Assembly (NCBI GenBank): GCA_034006985.1
Contig: JAVERT010000017.1
Span: 1 to 56,918, forward strand
From: Gudongella sp034006985
GTDB lineage: Bacteria > Bacillota > Clostridia > Tissierellales > Tissierellaceae
Reading direction: 5' to 3'
DNA: 56,918 nucleotides
The position numbers were made by a program, and so were the translations under genes. The notes under the pieces are model-generated. The model did no database searches. It was not told the DNA's origin and saw only the letters and a program-made list of their open reading frames with translations. Positions 1 to 9,300 of the stretch are shown here, piece after piece (position 1 is the stretch's first letter; the number at the start of each line of letters is the position of its first letter).

Positions 1-311
1 GCATTGTTTTGTCATGCGGTCAAGGGTGACGGAAACAACCATTAAATCTTATTTTTCTAGATCATTTGTACTAAATCAATATTTTTTTGATTTCTTTTTC
101 TTTCATATGCTACTTTACACTATCTAAAGTAATTATATTACAGGCGGATTCTAAATGAAACAAAAAAATCCATGTACAATTTTTGCACACAGATTTCTTA
201 TAATTTTAATTCTATTCAATTATTATTAAATTCTAAACAAAAATTTATTGTTCAAGGATATCAATATTAATTTTCAAAAAAAATATTTATAAAACCTAAA
301 CAAGAAAATAT
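1..311. other. intergenic stretch, no gene seen
   Basis: No reading frame with a ribosome binding site and no convincing hairpin or RNA gene is visible in these 311 bases. It is very AT-rich after the first 40 bases and lies downstream of the ArsA-like gene, which is read leftward. It may hold the 3' untranslated region of that operon and the end of whatever lies to the left of the window. Confidence 0.5.
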
Positions 312-1223
312 CTAGTCATTAAAAAATTTTGACAGTCTATCTACAGTTGACTTATTGATATCAACATCTAGCATAGGTATTTTTATAAATTCCTTACCTT
401 TAAATTCATTTTCAATATCTTGAAGATACTCGATTTCCTGTGCTTTCTTTTTCTCCCAGAAATCTAAACCTATGTCATCCGGCATTATTCTATTTATCAC
501 AAGTGTATCAACAGGAATATTAAATTGACTTAACATTTTAATTGCTTTCTTAGTTTCTTCAATAGGGAGTCTTTCAGCATTTAACACAAATCTTATTCTT
601 ACATTATCATTGTCATTAAATATCTTCTTGATCTCTCCAAATCTTTTTTGTCGTTTTTCCAGAATTTCCAACACAGGATCCTTTTTATCATTTTCTCTTG
701 TGACCATCTTATTCATATCAACTATCGTTCTTCTTTTTTTTGCTAAAGATCCCATCCAACCTTCCAGCAAATTTGGAAGAGTAAAAATCCTTAGTGTATG
801 ACCTGTAGGTGCAGTATCAAAAATAATAATATCGTATTCATCAAACTTATCAATTATAATATCTGATATTTTATCGAAAAGAGCAGATTCATGAGTTCCT
901 GGAGAAACCATTGCAGCATCAAGTTGACTATTGATTTCCTCAACAATAACATTTGAAAGAATAGTCTTCATATTCTCTCTTATTTTATTGACATAAAGTT
1001 CAGCTTCATATTCTGGATCAATTTCAAGTCCATCCAAATTTTCTCTTAATTTAATTATTTTTTTCCCAATTTTCATCCCAAGAACATCAGAAATAGAATG
1101 CGCGGGATCTGTTGAAACAAGCAACGTTTTAAGACCTTGCTCTGCATAACTTATGCTATTGGCAGTAGAGCAGGTTGTTTTTCCTACACCGCCTTTACCA
1201 CCATAAAATATTATTTTAGCCAT
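312..1223 (-). CDS. ArsA/Get3-family P-loop ATPase
   Basis: A 303-residue cytosolic ATPase of the ArsA/Get3 branch of the MinD/SIMIBI class. The deviant Walker A motif GGKGGVGKTT is at residues 8-17, followed by the DPAHS switch motif near residue 40. The ArsA-type segment DTAPTGHTLR is near residue 135. The length fits a single-domain ArsA rather than the tandem form. The ATG follows a GGAGG-type site. It lies 18 bases downstream of a 95-residue gene in the same direction, so the two are probably co-transcribed. No arsenite permease (ArsB/Acr3), ArsR or ArsD is nearby, so an arsenic role cannot be assumed. Bacterial ArsA-like proteins of unknown client are common. Family is clear; substrate or client is unknown. 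Confidence 0.88.
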   Translation of the reverse strand: MAKIIFYGGKGGVGKTTCSTANSISYAEQGLKTLLVSTDPAHSISDVLGMKIGKKIIKLRENLDGLEIDPEYEAELYVNKIRENMKTILSNVIVEEINSQLDAAMVSPGTHESALFDKISDIIIDKFDEYDIIIFDTAPTGHTLRIFTLPNLLEGWMGSLAKKRRTIVDMNKMVTRENDKKDPVLEILEKRQKRFGEIKKIFNDNDNVRIRFVLNAERLPIEETKKAIKMLSQFNIPVDTLVINRIMPDDIGLDFWEKKKAQEIEYLQDIENEFKGKEFIKIPMLDVDINKSTVDRLSKFFND

Positions 1224-1241
1224 GTTCTTCCTCCATCAATT

Positions 1242-1529
1242 TTAAGGATCTAAATCGTAATTGGACCATCTTTCTTCCCATACACTTTTTCTGTTTCCCA
1301 TTCGTTTATCCCAATCTTGGATTTCATCAACCAAATATGGCAGAAGCTCCAGGGTATAGTAACTTGTGGGAAGGGGCATTCCCAATTGATCAGAAAAACA
1401 TATTAGAATGAAATTGTCCATTTCTATCTTTCTCTCACTTTCAAGCATTTCATAGGCTCTACCTTTGAAATCTGTCGCTCCTTTAAAGAAAAGCCCGAAA
1501 TCAGTGATGATTTTTTTGATTTTATTCAT
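1242..1529 (-). CDS. small hypothetical protein paired with ArsA-like ATPase
   Basis: A 95-residue soluble protein that I do not recognise. It has no signal peptide or membrane segment. A basic, hydrophobic N-terminus (MNKIKKIITDFGLFFKG) is followed by an acidic, helix-prone middle. The C-terminus is rich in tryptophan and acidic residues (DWDKR, WEERWSNYDLDP). The ATG has a good site (AAGGGGA). It precedes the ArsA-like ATPase by 18 bases, so it may be a partner or client-binding protein of that ATPase; this is inference from position only. Confidence 0.7.
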   Translation of the reverse strand: MNKIKKIITDFGLFFKGATDFKGRAYEMLESERKIEMDNFILICFSDQLGMPLPTSYYTLELLPYLVDEIQDWDKRMGNRKSVWEERWSNYDLDP

Positions 1530-1566
1530 ATTAGTCCCCTTCTACCAAGATTTCTATAAGTTATTT

Positions 1567-1596
1567 AAAAGAGAGAAGCCTTAGCTTCTCTCTTTT
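1567..1596 (-). terminator. rho-independent terminator after cstA
   Basis: Perfect 10-base-pair stem AGAGAGAAGC / GCTTCTCTCT with a four-base loop, flanked by A and T tracts. It lies just past the cstA stop and upstream of the 95-residue gene. It is symmetrical enough to act in both directions. Confidence 0.85.
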
Positions 1597-1611
1597 GTTT
1601 ATCTTAGATTT

Positions 1612-3228
1612 CTATGATTCTAATTTTTCAGTATTTGCAAATGCAGCTCTTGACTCTAAGATCAATACTATCGCAAGTATAAACAATGCTACTGCGAATA
1701 CTAACAACACTGGATTAGAAAGATTTGCCATTATAAGTAACACAAGAGCAACCAATGTTGCCGCAAACATAAATATCATTGGGTATATTGCCATTTTGTA
1801 CTCTCTACCAGTTCTCTTAAGCCAAAGTGCAATAGCTAGTAAAGATAAGGCTGCAAGAAGCTGGTTAGCAGAACCGAATATCGGCCAAACCTGTGCGTAA
1901 CCTCTAAATGCTAATGCTCCACCTAAAATAACAGTAATCAATGTTGAAACATATTTGTTTGTCAATGTACTTGTAAAAGCATTATTTGTTGAACCTTCTA
2001 TATCAGATATAAAGAATTCCTGGAATATAAATCTAGCAAGACGAGTTGCTGTATCCAGAGATGTTAATGCAAATGCTGAAATAGCAAGTGTTACAAAGTT
2101 CTTACCAATTAAAAATGGGATGCCCAAAGAAGACATAAATGTTCCAATTCCATCGGCAAATACATTAAGTGCCCCACCTGCAGCAGTAACCTCAACAAGC
2201 TTATCTGCTGAAAGATATGCAGCTGTTATAATTGCCAATGTTGCTAGCACACCTTCTATAAGCATTGCGCCATACCCTATTAATTTAATATCAGCTTCAG
2301 TATCAAGCTGCTTTGAAGTTGTACCGGATCCAACAAGTGAGTGAAATCCTGATATTGCTCCGCAGGCTATTGTGATAAATAATATAGGGAATAAGTAGTT
2401 TGTTCCTACCTTGAAACTTGTGTATGCAGGAAGTTGAATTTCAGGTCTCATTACAAAAAGACCAATTACCCCACCAACAAGCATCGCATACAATAAAAAT
2501 GAGTTCAAGTAATCTCTTGGTTGCAATAATATCCAAACAGGAGTTACTGATGCTACAAAGATATATCCCAATAAAAGTATCATCCATGTATTGATTGAAA
2601 GACTAATTGGGAACAATACTCCTACCCATACAGCGACACCAAGTAATAAAACGCCTATTACTGTACCTACTGCAAGGCTAACGCCTCTTCTATAAACCCC
2701 AATTCCAAATATAATTGCAAGTATAATAAATAATATTGATGATGTTGCCGCTTCTGGTGTAGATACGAATGCAGCTGCAACAATGTTTGTAAATGCTGCT
2801 ACTACCAAAATTAGTGTAAGCCATGCAAACAATGCAAATAGCTTCTTGCCCTTGCTACCCATTGTATGACCAATTACTTCACCAATAGATCTACCACCAT
2901 GTCTTACAGAAGCAAATAGAGAACCCATGTCGTGAACTCCTCCAAAGAAAATAGACCCTATTACAATCCATAACATTACAGGTAGCCATCCAAACATAGA
3001 TGCTGCTATTGGACCAACTATCGGTCCTGCTCCCGCAATTGATGAAAAGTGGTGACCCAATAAAACTGGCGCCTTTGCAGGAACGTAATCTACTCCATCT
3101 TCCATAGTATGAGCAGGAGTTTTTCTTGTAATATCAATGCCCCATTTTTTGGCTAACCATGAACCATATGTTACATATGCGATAAGAAATACAACGATGC
3201 TAAAAATTATTAACCATAATGAATTCAT
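1612..3228 (-). CDS. cstA: CstA carbon starvation protein (pyruvate/peptide permease family)
   Basis: A 538-residue polytopic membrane protein with an almost continuous run of hydrophobic helices. CstA family signatures include the N-terminal GSWLAKKWG region, the DGVDYVPAK and LLGHHFSSIAGAGPIVGP segment near residues 46-75, and HDMGSLFASVRHGGRSIGE near 98-118. The TSLDTATRLARFI motif is near residue 385. CstA proteins import peptides or pyruvate under nutrient limitation. The length is that of the short form, without the long C-terminal extension of E. coli CstA. The ATG has an AAAGGAGGG site. The neighbour just upstream on the same strand is a small unknown protein, 58 bases away; a terminator follows the gene. 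No LytTR-type two-component system for pyruvate sensing is seen nearby. Confidence 0.93.
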   Translation of the reverse strand: MNSLWLIIFSIVVFLIAYVTYGSWLAKKWGIDITRKTPAHTMEDGVDYVPAKAPVLLGHHFSSIAGAGPIVGPIAASMFGWLPVMLWIVIGSIFFGGVHDMGSLFASVRHGGRSIGEVIGHTMGSKGKKLFALFAWLTLILVVAAFTNIVAAAFVSTPEAATSSILFIILAIIFGIGVYRRGVSLAVGTVIGVLLLGVAVWVGVLFPISLSINTWMILLLGYIFVASVTPVWILLQPRDYLNSFLLYAMLVGGVIGLFVMRPEIQLPAYTSFKVGTNYLFPILFITIACGAISGFHSLVGSGTTSKQLDTEADIKLIGYGAMLIEGVLATLAIITAAYLSADKLVEVTAAGGALNVFADGIGTFMSSLGIPFLIGKNFVTLAISAFALTSLDTATRLARFIFQEFFISDIEGSTNNAFTSTLTNKYVSTLITVILGGALAFRGYAQVWPIFGSANQLLAALSLLAIALWLKRTGREYKMAIYPMIFMFAATLVALVLLIMANLSNPVLLVFAVALFILAIVLILESRAAFANTEKLES

Positions 3229-3286
3229 AATGTCCCTCCTTTTAAAATATAAGATTATAACAACTTTTTAATACTGTAAATCTCAC

Positions 3287-3769
3287 TTACTCCCTCCCCT
3301 TTTTTATTGCTATATTTGATCCATCCTTAAGGGAAACCAAAAGCAGCCTAATATCTACCCAGCCCTTAAATCCGAATGAAAAGCCTTTATGATATTTGAA
3401 TCTAGATATTTTTTTCAAGACATCATCATCTATTTCATCAAGTGATTTATCAGTAAGTAACACCCCTGTTATGACACTTGACATATGATCATCATTAAGT
3501 TCAACAAGTTCATCAATAGAATTAATCATACTATTTTTAAATATTTCTAAATCTCTATTGTCAAGATTCTCCATCATTTTCACTAAAATATACTCATTGC
3601 TTTCCAAGCCATAAATCTTTGCAGACTTGACGAGGAAATATTTTTCTGATCTCATATGATATCTTGCATACAAATGAAATTTATCATCACCCATTTCATA
3701 ATTTCTATAAATGTCAAAACTTCGAATTAACTTTTTTTCAAGTTCCTCTATGTATTCTTCCAACTCCAT
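3287..3769 (-). CDS. hypothetical cytosolic protein
   Basis: A 160-residue protein that I do not recognise. It begins with a charged amphipathic helix (MELEEYIEELEKKL) and continues as a mostly helical acidic protein, ending in a basic segment. No membrane segment is visible. The frame extends to a TTG at 3802, but the ATG at 3769 has the better-placed AAAGAGTG site, so I prefer it; the longer form would be 171 residues. It lies 58 bases upstream of cstA on the same strand and could be co-transcribed with it, though nothing in it suggests a transport role. Confidence 0.65.
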   Translation of the reverse strand: MELEEYIEELEKKLIRSFDIYRNYEMGDDKFHLYARYHMRSEKYFLVKSAKIYGLESNEYILVKMMENLDNRDLEIFKNSMINSIDELVELNDDHMSSVITGVLLTDKSLDEIDDDVLKKISRFKYHKGFSFGFKGWVDIRLLLVSLKDGSNIAIKKGRE

Positions 3770-3846
3770 CAAATCACTCTTTCTGTTATGAATTTCTGAC
3801 AAATACTTAATCTACTCTTTTATTGTACTACTCCCATATATTGATG

Positions 3847-3942
3847 TCAAAACTTATTAGTCAGCCTAATTAAATCTGATAATAAGGCTTTTATATTAGA
3901 ATTCTCTGAAATTAGTTTATTAACATTATTGAGTATATTCAC
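3847..3942 (-). CDS. possible 31-residue small protein
   Basis: A GTG-started frame of 31 codons is preceded by GGAGA at eight bases spacing. The product (beginning VNILNNVNKLISENSN, ending RLTNKF) is an amphipathic, asparagine- and leucine-rich helix without a membrane segment. It could be a true small protein, the tail of a decayed gene, or chance in AT-rich DNA. The only direct support is the ribosome binding site. Confidence 0.25.
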   Translation of the reverse strand: MNILNNVNKLISENSNIKALLSDLIRLTNKF

Positions 3943-4078
3943 TAACAATTTCTCCTATACTCTTAGTTGATAATATGTATAATAATATTATTAAAGTCAC
4001 TTTCTTTTAACCCATCAAAAGTTTAGAAAAAGCATGTTTATTATTATCTATTCAGATCAAATTTACTAGTTATTTTTT

Positions 4079-4159
4079 CTAAATTCTATCAAAATAATCA
4101 TCCCAGTTCATTTGTTTTACGCCATTTTCTAAAACTGTTCCGTAACTATAATTACAACT
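4079..4159 (-). pseudogene. possible remnant of a protein C-terminus
   Basis: A 26-codon open frame without a start codon reads ...SYGTVLENGVKQMNWDDYFDRI then TAG. The composition, with glycine, tryptophan and balanced charges, is more protein-like than random AT-rich DNA. It directly follows the MATE stop in the same direction. It may be the end of a gene whose front was deleted. I cannot name the source family. Confidence 0.2.
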
Positions 4160-4186
4160 TTATTTTACTCTTCTACTAAGCATATG

Positions 4187-5554
4187 TCAATTATTGGCTC
4201 CTATTTGCGTTTGTTTGAATATATCTTTTTTCTTAAAAACTATTACCGCTAAAATGAACCTAACTACTAAATCCAATCCCATAACTATCCAAATCCAATA
4301 TATATTTGCATTAAGCACATAAGTCACTATCAATACAAGTGGTACCCTAACTAACCAAAGCCCCGCACCAACATTTATCATAGCAGCATTTGGATACCCT
4401 GCACCTCTTAACGCTCCATTTATAAGACTTGCCACATTTTGAGGCACTTGGACTATTCCCATCACAAATAGATATACGGCTCCAATGGAAACAACTTTCA
4501 AATCTGAAGATAGTGCTCGCATTATTATTGTCGGAAATAAGAGTAAAAGCATTGCTGCAAAAAATGTTATCATTAAAGATATTTTAACCAAATGTTTAAA
4601 ATAACGTCTACCTAATTCTCTATCATTTGAACCTATAGCTTGCCCTATAAATGTAGAAGCTGCAATTCCAAATCCTGCGGCTGGCATAAAAGAAATAGAC
4701 TCAGCCTGTAAACCTAGTTGATATGCTGCATATGCTATCTCTCCATAGGTCAATACAGCTCTTGTAATTATAATTGAAGCAAATTGCCAAAAGCTCATTT
4801 CAAATGAAGTTGGAATCGCAAATTTTACTAAATTCATACTACCTTTCATTGTAAATTTTTCTTCAGCATTAGCCCTTATTTTACTAAACATAGATTCTCT
4901 ATTAAACAAGCTATATACAGCAAGACATGATGCAAATACATATGAAATATTATATGCTATTGCCGCCCCGCTTAATCCTAACACTGGCAAACCAAAATTA
5001 CCAAATACTAAAATATAACTAAAAAAGATATTAATTAAATTTAGAATAGCAACGATTATCATAGGCGTCTTAGCATTCCCCATGCCTTGGAGTATCCCAG
5101 CTGCTAACAAAATCATTCCCGTAAAGGGCAAACTAAATGACAATATCTTTAAATAACTAGTTCCTGCTTCCAAAAGCACTGGGGATGGATTGAAAATCTT
5201 AAGAAGTGTCTCTGCGTTCCAGTATATAACTTGCTGAAAAACTAGAGACGCCCCCAACATTATTACTAAAGCTTGAATAGATGAATTTCTTAATCTATTG
5301 TAATCTTTTGCTCCAAAGCTTTGAGCAACAAACACAGAATTTCCTGTTGCAATTCCTTTTAATACTGCCCAAATAATTCTTATAATTATCGTTCCTATTC
5401 CTATTGCACCTACTGCTGTAGCGCTTATTCTACTTACCATTGCCATAGAAACTACCCCTGCTGTCATTTGCAATATGTTTTCAGCTGTTATTGGTAAAAT
5501 CATGGATATTATTTTTTTCTTTATTAGCTTTTCATCTAAAATGCTTGTATTCAT
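4187..5554 (-). CDS. MATE family multidrug/Na+ antiporter
   Basis: A 455-residue inner-membrane exporter with about twelve predicted helices in two homologous halves, the usual MATE length. Family features include the N-terminal ILPITAENILQM segment, GNSVFVAQSFGAKDY at the end of helix 2, and LAAGILQGMGNAKTPM near residue 150. The second half has GFGIAASTFIGQAIGSND, and ALRGAGYPNAAM lies near residue 383. MATE proteins expel cationic drugs or metabolites in exchange for Na+ or H+. The ATG has a GAGGTG site. The upstream region is shared with divergent rpsD and contains a Fur-like box overlapping a possible MATE promoter, so iron control is possible. Substrate is unknown. Confidence 0.93.
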   Translation of the reverse strand: MNTSILDEKLIKKKIISMILPITAENILQMTAGVVSMAMVSRISATAVGAIGIGTIIIRIIWAVLKGIATGNSVFVAQSFGAKDYNRLRNSSIQALVIMLGASLVFQQVIYWNAETLLKIFNPSPVLLEAGTSYLKILSFSLPFTGMILLAAGILQGMGNAKTPMIIVAILNLINIFFSYILVFGNFGLPVLGLSGAAIAYNISYVFASCLAVYSLFNRESMFSKIRANAEEKFTMKGSMNLVKFAIPTSFEMSFWQFASIIITRAVLTYGEIAYAAYQLGLQAESISFMPAAGFGIAASTFIGQAIGSNDRELGRRYFKHLVKISLMITFFAAMLLLLFPTIIMRALSSDLKVVSIGAVYLFVMGIVQVPQNVASLINGALRGAGYPNAAMINVGAGLWLVRVPLVLIVTYVLNANIYWIWIVMGLDLVVRFILAVIVFKKKDIFKQTQIGANN

Positions 5555-5616
5555 TATGCACCTCTTCTATTAATATATCTACTATAACATTAAATATAAT
5601 ATATTAAAATAACGAA

Positions 5617-5646
5617 ATTCTAACATCACGAAGCTATTGATAACAA
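5617..5646 (-). promoter_or_regulatory. candidate promoter of MATE gene
   Basis: Reading leftward, TTGTTA (5646-5641) is separated by 18 bases from TAGAAT (5622-5617), about 60 bases upstream of the MATE ATG. Its -35 element lies inside the Fur-like inverted repeat. The match is moderate. Confidence 0.35.
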
Positions 5647-5652
5647 TTATCA
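5638..5652. promoter_or_regulatory. Fur-like 7-1-7 operator between MATE and rpsD
   Basis: TGATAACAATTATCA is an inverted repeat that fits the B. subtilis-type 7-1-7 Fur box (TGATAATNATTATCA) with one mismatch. It directly abuts the -35 of the rpsD promoter and overlaps the candidate -35 of the MATE promoter. A near-identical 15-mer occurs upstream of the superoxide dismutase gene at 54741-54755. The regulator could be Fur or a relative such as PerR or Zur; it is not encoded in the window. Confidence 0.6.
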
Positions 5653-5681
5653 TTTACAATTATATATTATTATGGTAAAAT
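5653..5681 (+). promoter_or_regulatory. sigma-A-type promoter of rpsD
   Basis: TTTACA (5653-5658), a 17-base spacer, then TAAAAT (5676-5681), about 50 bases before the rpsD ATG. The short leader leaves no room for the long pseudoknotted S4 leader known from other Firmicutes. Confidence 0.65.
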
Positions 5682-5733
5682 GGATTTGGCTTTAATATTA
5701 TCGCGGCAAATATAAAGTGGAGATGATAATTAA

Positions 5734-6324
5734 ATGGCTAATTTTAAAGGGCCTCGATTTAAACTTAGTAGAAGATTAGGTTTAAATGTCTACGGTCACC
5801 CAAAAGCAATGAATAGAGTTTCTAAAGGAACATCTAGAGCAGATAAAAAACTATCTGAGTATGGTCAACAGCTATTGGAAAAGCAAAGATTAAGAGCATA
5901 TTATGGTGTAATGGAAAAACAATTTGCAAAATATGTTAGTGTCGCTAAAAAAAGCAAAGAACAAACTGGGCATGCTTTAGTTCAGATACTTGAATCAAGA
6001 TTAGATAACCTTGTTTATAGGTTAGGTATTGCTTCATCTATAAGACAAGCTAGACAAATGGTTGTTCACGGTCATATCCTTGTGGATAATAAAAAAGTTG
6101 ACATCCCTTCTTATCTAGTTCAGCCTGGTAACAATATTAGCTTAAAAGAAAAGTCTAAAAGTATAGAACTATTTAAAGCTAATTTCGAAAATGCATTTCT
6201 TTCAACTTTTCCATATATCGCTAAGAATAAAAACACTTTCGGTGGAGAATTTTTAAGACTTCCCCAAAGAGATGAAGTTCCAATAGAAATAGAAGACCAA
6301 TTAGTAGTTGAGTATTACTCATAA
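5734..6324 (+). CDS. rpsD: 30S ribosomal protein S4 (C-minus form, solitary gene)
   Basis: A 196-residue S4, slightly shorter than the usual 200-209. The N-terminus (GPRFKLSRRLG) lacks the CXXC zinc cysteines, so this is the C-minus form. The S4 RNA-binding domain spans about residues 87-150, with the motif ESRLDNLVYRLGIASSIRQARQMVVHGHI. The C-terminus ends in the typical VVEYYS. S4 nucleates 30S assembly. The gene stands alone with its own promoter and terminator rather than in the rpsM-rpsK-rpsD-rpoA cluster. Clostridia often carry solitary or duplicate S4 genes, so a second copy elsewhere is possible. A Fur-like box adjoins the promoter, which is odd for a ribosomal gene unless this is a conditional paralog. 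Confidence 0.96.
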   Translation: MANFKGPRFKLSRRLGLNVYGHPKAMNRVSKGTSRADKKLSEYGQQLLEKQRLRAYYGVMEKQFAKYVSVAKKSKEQTGHALVQILESRLDNLVYRLGIASSIRQARQMVVHGHILVDNKKVDIPSYLVQPGNNISLKEKSKSIELFKANFENAFLSTFPYIAKNKNTFGGEFLRLPQRDEVPIEIEDQLVVEYYS

Positions 6325-6354
6325 CTAACCTCATAAATTCTAAAACAAATCATA

Positions 6355-6390
6355 AAAAACCGAGATGAAAATATAAATCATCTCGGTTTT
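6355..6390. terminator. bidirectional terminator between rpsD and the transhydrogenase operon
   Basis: Stem AAAACCGAGATGA / TCATCTCGGTTTT with a nine-base loop, flanked by A and T runs on both sides. It lies 30 bases after the rpsD stop and just past the stop of the convergent large-subunit gene. Confidence 0.88.
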
Positions 6391-6394
6391 AATA

Positions 6395-9300
6395 TTAAAT
6401 CTTTTCAACTAATCCCATAAATTCTTTTTCTACAAAATCTGTAGAAACTCTTTTGTTAAACATTCTAGTTTCTGAAACTACAGCTAACTTAGCTTTTTTA
6501 TCCTCAAAATGGAAACCATCTGTATATAATATTTCATTCCCATTTATTGGCCAGTAGGTCGCTACTGTTTTCTTAAATAAATCTACATACTCAGGTATAG
6601 CTTTTGAAATTTCTGCTGTAAGCTGTTCAACTTTTGTATATTTTTCCGTTTTACCCAATATAAACATCATCTCATTGACAACTTCCCAGTTTGAATATCC
6701 AGTTAAAGCTGGTATTGCTCTATTGCTAATTTGGATTCTTCTTTCTGAGTTAGTTATAGTTCCTTTAGATTCTGCATAACTTACTCCAGGCAATACAACA
6801 TCTGCAATATCACAAGTTGGAGTTAAATAAAGATCTTGAACTGCAAGGAATTCTAAACCTTTTAAGTTTTCAACTGGAATATCTTCCCCAAATACTAACA
6901 ATCCTTTTATTGTATTGTTTTTTATACCTTCAATAATCCTTTCACTAGGTGTATCAATTCCAATATCTGCTAAACCTTGGCTATTGCTTTTAGGTTTTAA
7001 CTGAATTATACCTCTTCTTGGTTTTCCTATTTGACCGGAGACTACTGCTATATCAGCTAATATTTTAGCTGCTTCACTAGTAATATAATTCTCATCAAAT
7101 ATAATCATTGCTTTTTTAGCCTCAAGATATAATTCTGCAATATCTATTGCTTCGTGAGATGGGCTTAGATTTTGAAGACTAGCTTTTAATTCATCAAAAC
7201 CATTTGCATTTGCTGGTACGTGACCTTTATCAATAATAGCCTTTAGAATCTCATTTAATAATTTCACATTATTCTCAGGACAAATAGAAGCTTTAGTCCA
7301 ATCATTTATCTGATCGTATTCTTGATTAACCACTACCAATTTCGCTCCATTTTCTACTGCATATTTTACTTTAAGGGCAGCTATTGTATGATCCTTCATC
7401 ATACTCGCTCCAACAACAAGTATAAACTCTGCTTGTTTTATCTCTTCAAATGTATTAGTTGAAGCATCATAACCTAGAACTTCTTCAATTCCACCATAGT
7501 TTCTATTAAAGCAGGTAACATTATCTGTACCTAAATATTTATTTGCAAACTCCTTAGCAATATAAATCTCTTCGTTATTGTATCTATCTGATATTGCCAC
7601 AGCAATTGCTTCTTTTCCATATTGAAGTTTTAGTGACTGCATCTTCTTGGCTACAAGTCTTATTCCTTGATCCCAAGTAGCTTCTACTAAATCATTCCCT
7701 TTTCTTACTAAAGGTTTTCCAATTCTGCTCTTTTGCTTTGCTTGATTATATCCAAATTTACCTTTAACACATAGTAATCCTTCATCTATACTACTATCCT
7801 TATCAGGAATTGCTCTATAAAGCATATCTCCATTTGTTTCAATGTCGATATTACAGCCTACTGAACAGAATGAACAAATAGTCTTTGTCTTCTTAGTTTT
7901 AAGTGGAACAGATTTATCTATTTGAAGTCTCTCTTGTAACGCTCCTACTGGACATACACTTATGCATTGTCCACAAGCTATACAAGAAGTTTCAGATAAT
8001 CTTAAATCTAGTGCTGGCTTAACTATTGTATCAAATCCTCTATCTACAAGTCCTAGTGCTCCGTTATCCATGACTTGATCACAAACTCTTACACACAATC
8101 CACAAAGAATACATTTGTCAGTATTCCTAATAATAAATGGATGACTATCATCTTGCTCTCTATAATGAACTTCTCCCTCGAATTTTTCAGGTTCAACATC
8201 ATATTGATTAGCATAATTATATAGCTTACACTCAAATACATCATGACATCCACATTCCAAACATCTCATTGCATCTTTAATAGCTTCATCTTCAGATAAT
8301 CCAAGATTTACTTCATTAAAATTAAACTTTCTATCAGCTGCAGACAAATGAGGCATTATAGCCTTAGGAACTTTTCTTTTATCTTTGTAATCATCACTTG
8401 TTAAATGAGTTCTTTCCACAACATATGGTCTCTTATAAGGAATAATATGACCTTCAAGGTATGAGCCAATAACATCTGATGCTATTCTTGCATCTCCTAT
8501 TGCTTTAATTGCTATATTAGCTCCTTTGTTTATTACATCTCCTCCGGCAAATATTCCTTCTATGTTAGTTTGGTAAGTATTTTCATCTGCTGAAATTGTA
8601 CCTCTTTTAGTTGTCTCTAATATTTCAAATCCTTCTAGACTAGACTCTTGACCAATTGCTCCGATAACTAAATCAACATCTAAGTATTCAAATGCTCCTT
8701 CTATAGGTACTGGTCTTCTTCTACCTGATGCATCTTCTTCTCCAAGTTCCATCTTTTGAAGTTTGATCTTACTAGCTCTCCCGTTTTCCTCTATTATCTC
8801 AAGTGGAGAAACTAAGAACTTAAATTCTACACCTTCTTCTCTTGCCTCTTTTATTTCAACAAGTTCAGCTGGCATTTCAGCTTCTGTTCTTCTATATAGA
8901 AGATACACTTCTTTAGCTCCAAGTCTTATAGCTGTTCTACAAGCATCCATTGCCGTATTACCACCTCCGACAACAGCTACTTTTTCTCCTAAATTAATAT
9001 CTTCATTAATTGTGGCTTTTCTTAAAAAGTCTATACCACCAATAACTCCTGGAAGTTCTTCCCCTTTTATCCTCAAACTTGAGCTCTTCCATGCACCAAT
9101 AGATATATAAGTAGCATCAAAGTTATTTCTTATATAAGATAAGTTTAATTGTTCTCCCACTTTTACATTATTTACAAATCTAGTTCCCATCTTCTCTATT
9201 ATAGCAACCTCTTGATCGATAACATGACCTGGAAGTCGATACTCTGGTATACCATATCTTAGCATTCCACCCATTTGAGGCATTTGCTCATAGATTGTAA

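Larger units (their letters stand above)
3770..4186. other. 417-base stretch between MATE gene and small hypothetical gene
   Basis: This stretch carries no full-length gene. On the minus strand it holds a 31-codon frame with a plausible ribosome binding site (3847-3942) and a 26-codon frame with protein-like composition (4079-4159), both listed separately. The middle (about 3960-4075) is very AT-rich. No clear terminator for the MATE gene was found. Confidence 0.6.

Noticed and set aside
1955..2344. Long antisense open frames, such as this one inside cstA and similar frames inside purL, the large transhydrogenase gene and the giant gene
   Set aside because: They lie wholly inside well-supported genes, lack ribosome binding sites and have low-complexity products, so they are shadows of the real coding strand.
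312..3228. Arsenic resistance operon
   Set aside because: Only an ArsA-like ATPase is present; CstA next to it is a separate transcription unit with a terminator between them.
3967..3998. AT-rich palindrome (AATAATATTATT)
   Set aside because: It is short, made only of A and T in very AT-rich DNA, far from a start codon, and does not match the Fur-like boxes.
5660..5733. S4 autoregulatory leader RNA before rpsD
   Set aside because: A promoter match leaves only about 46 bases of leader, too short for the known Firmicutes rpsD pseudoknot.
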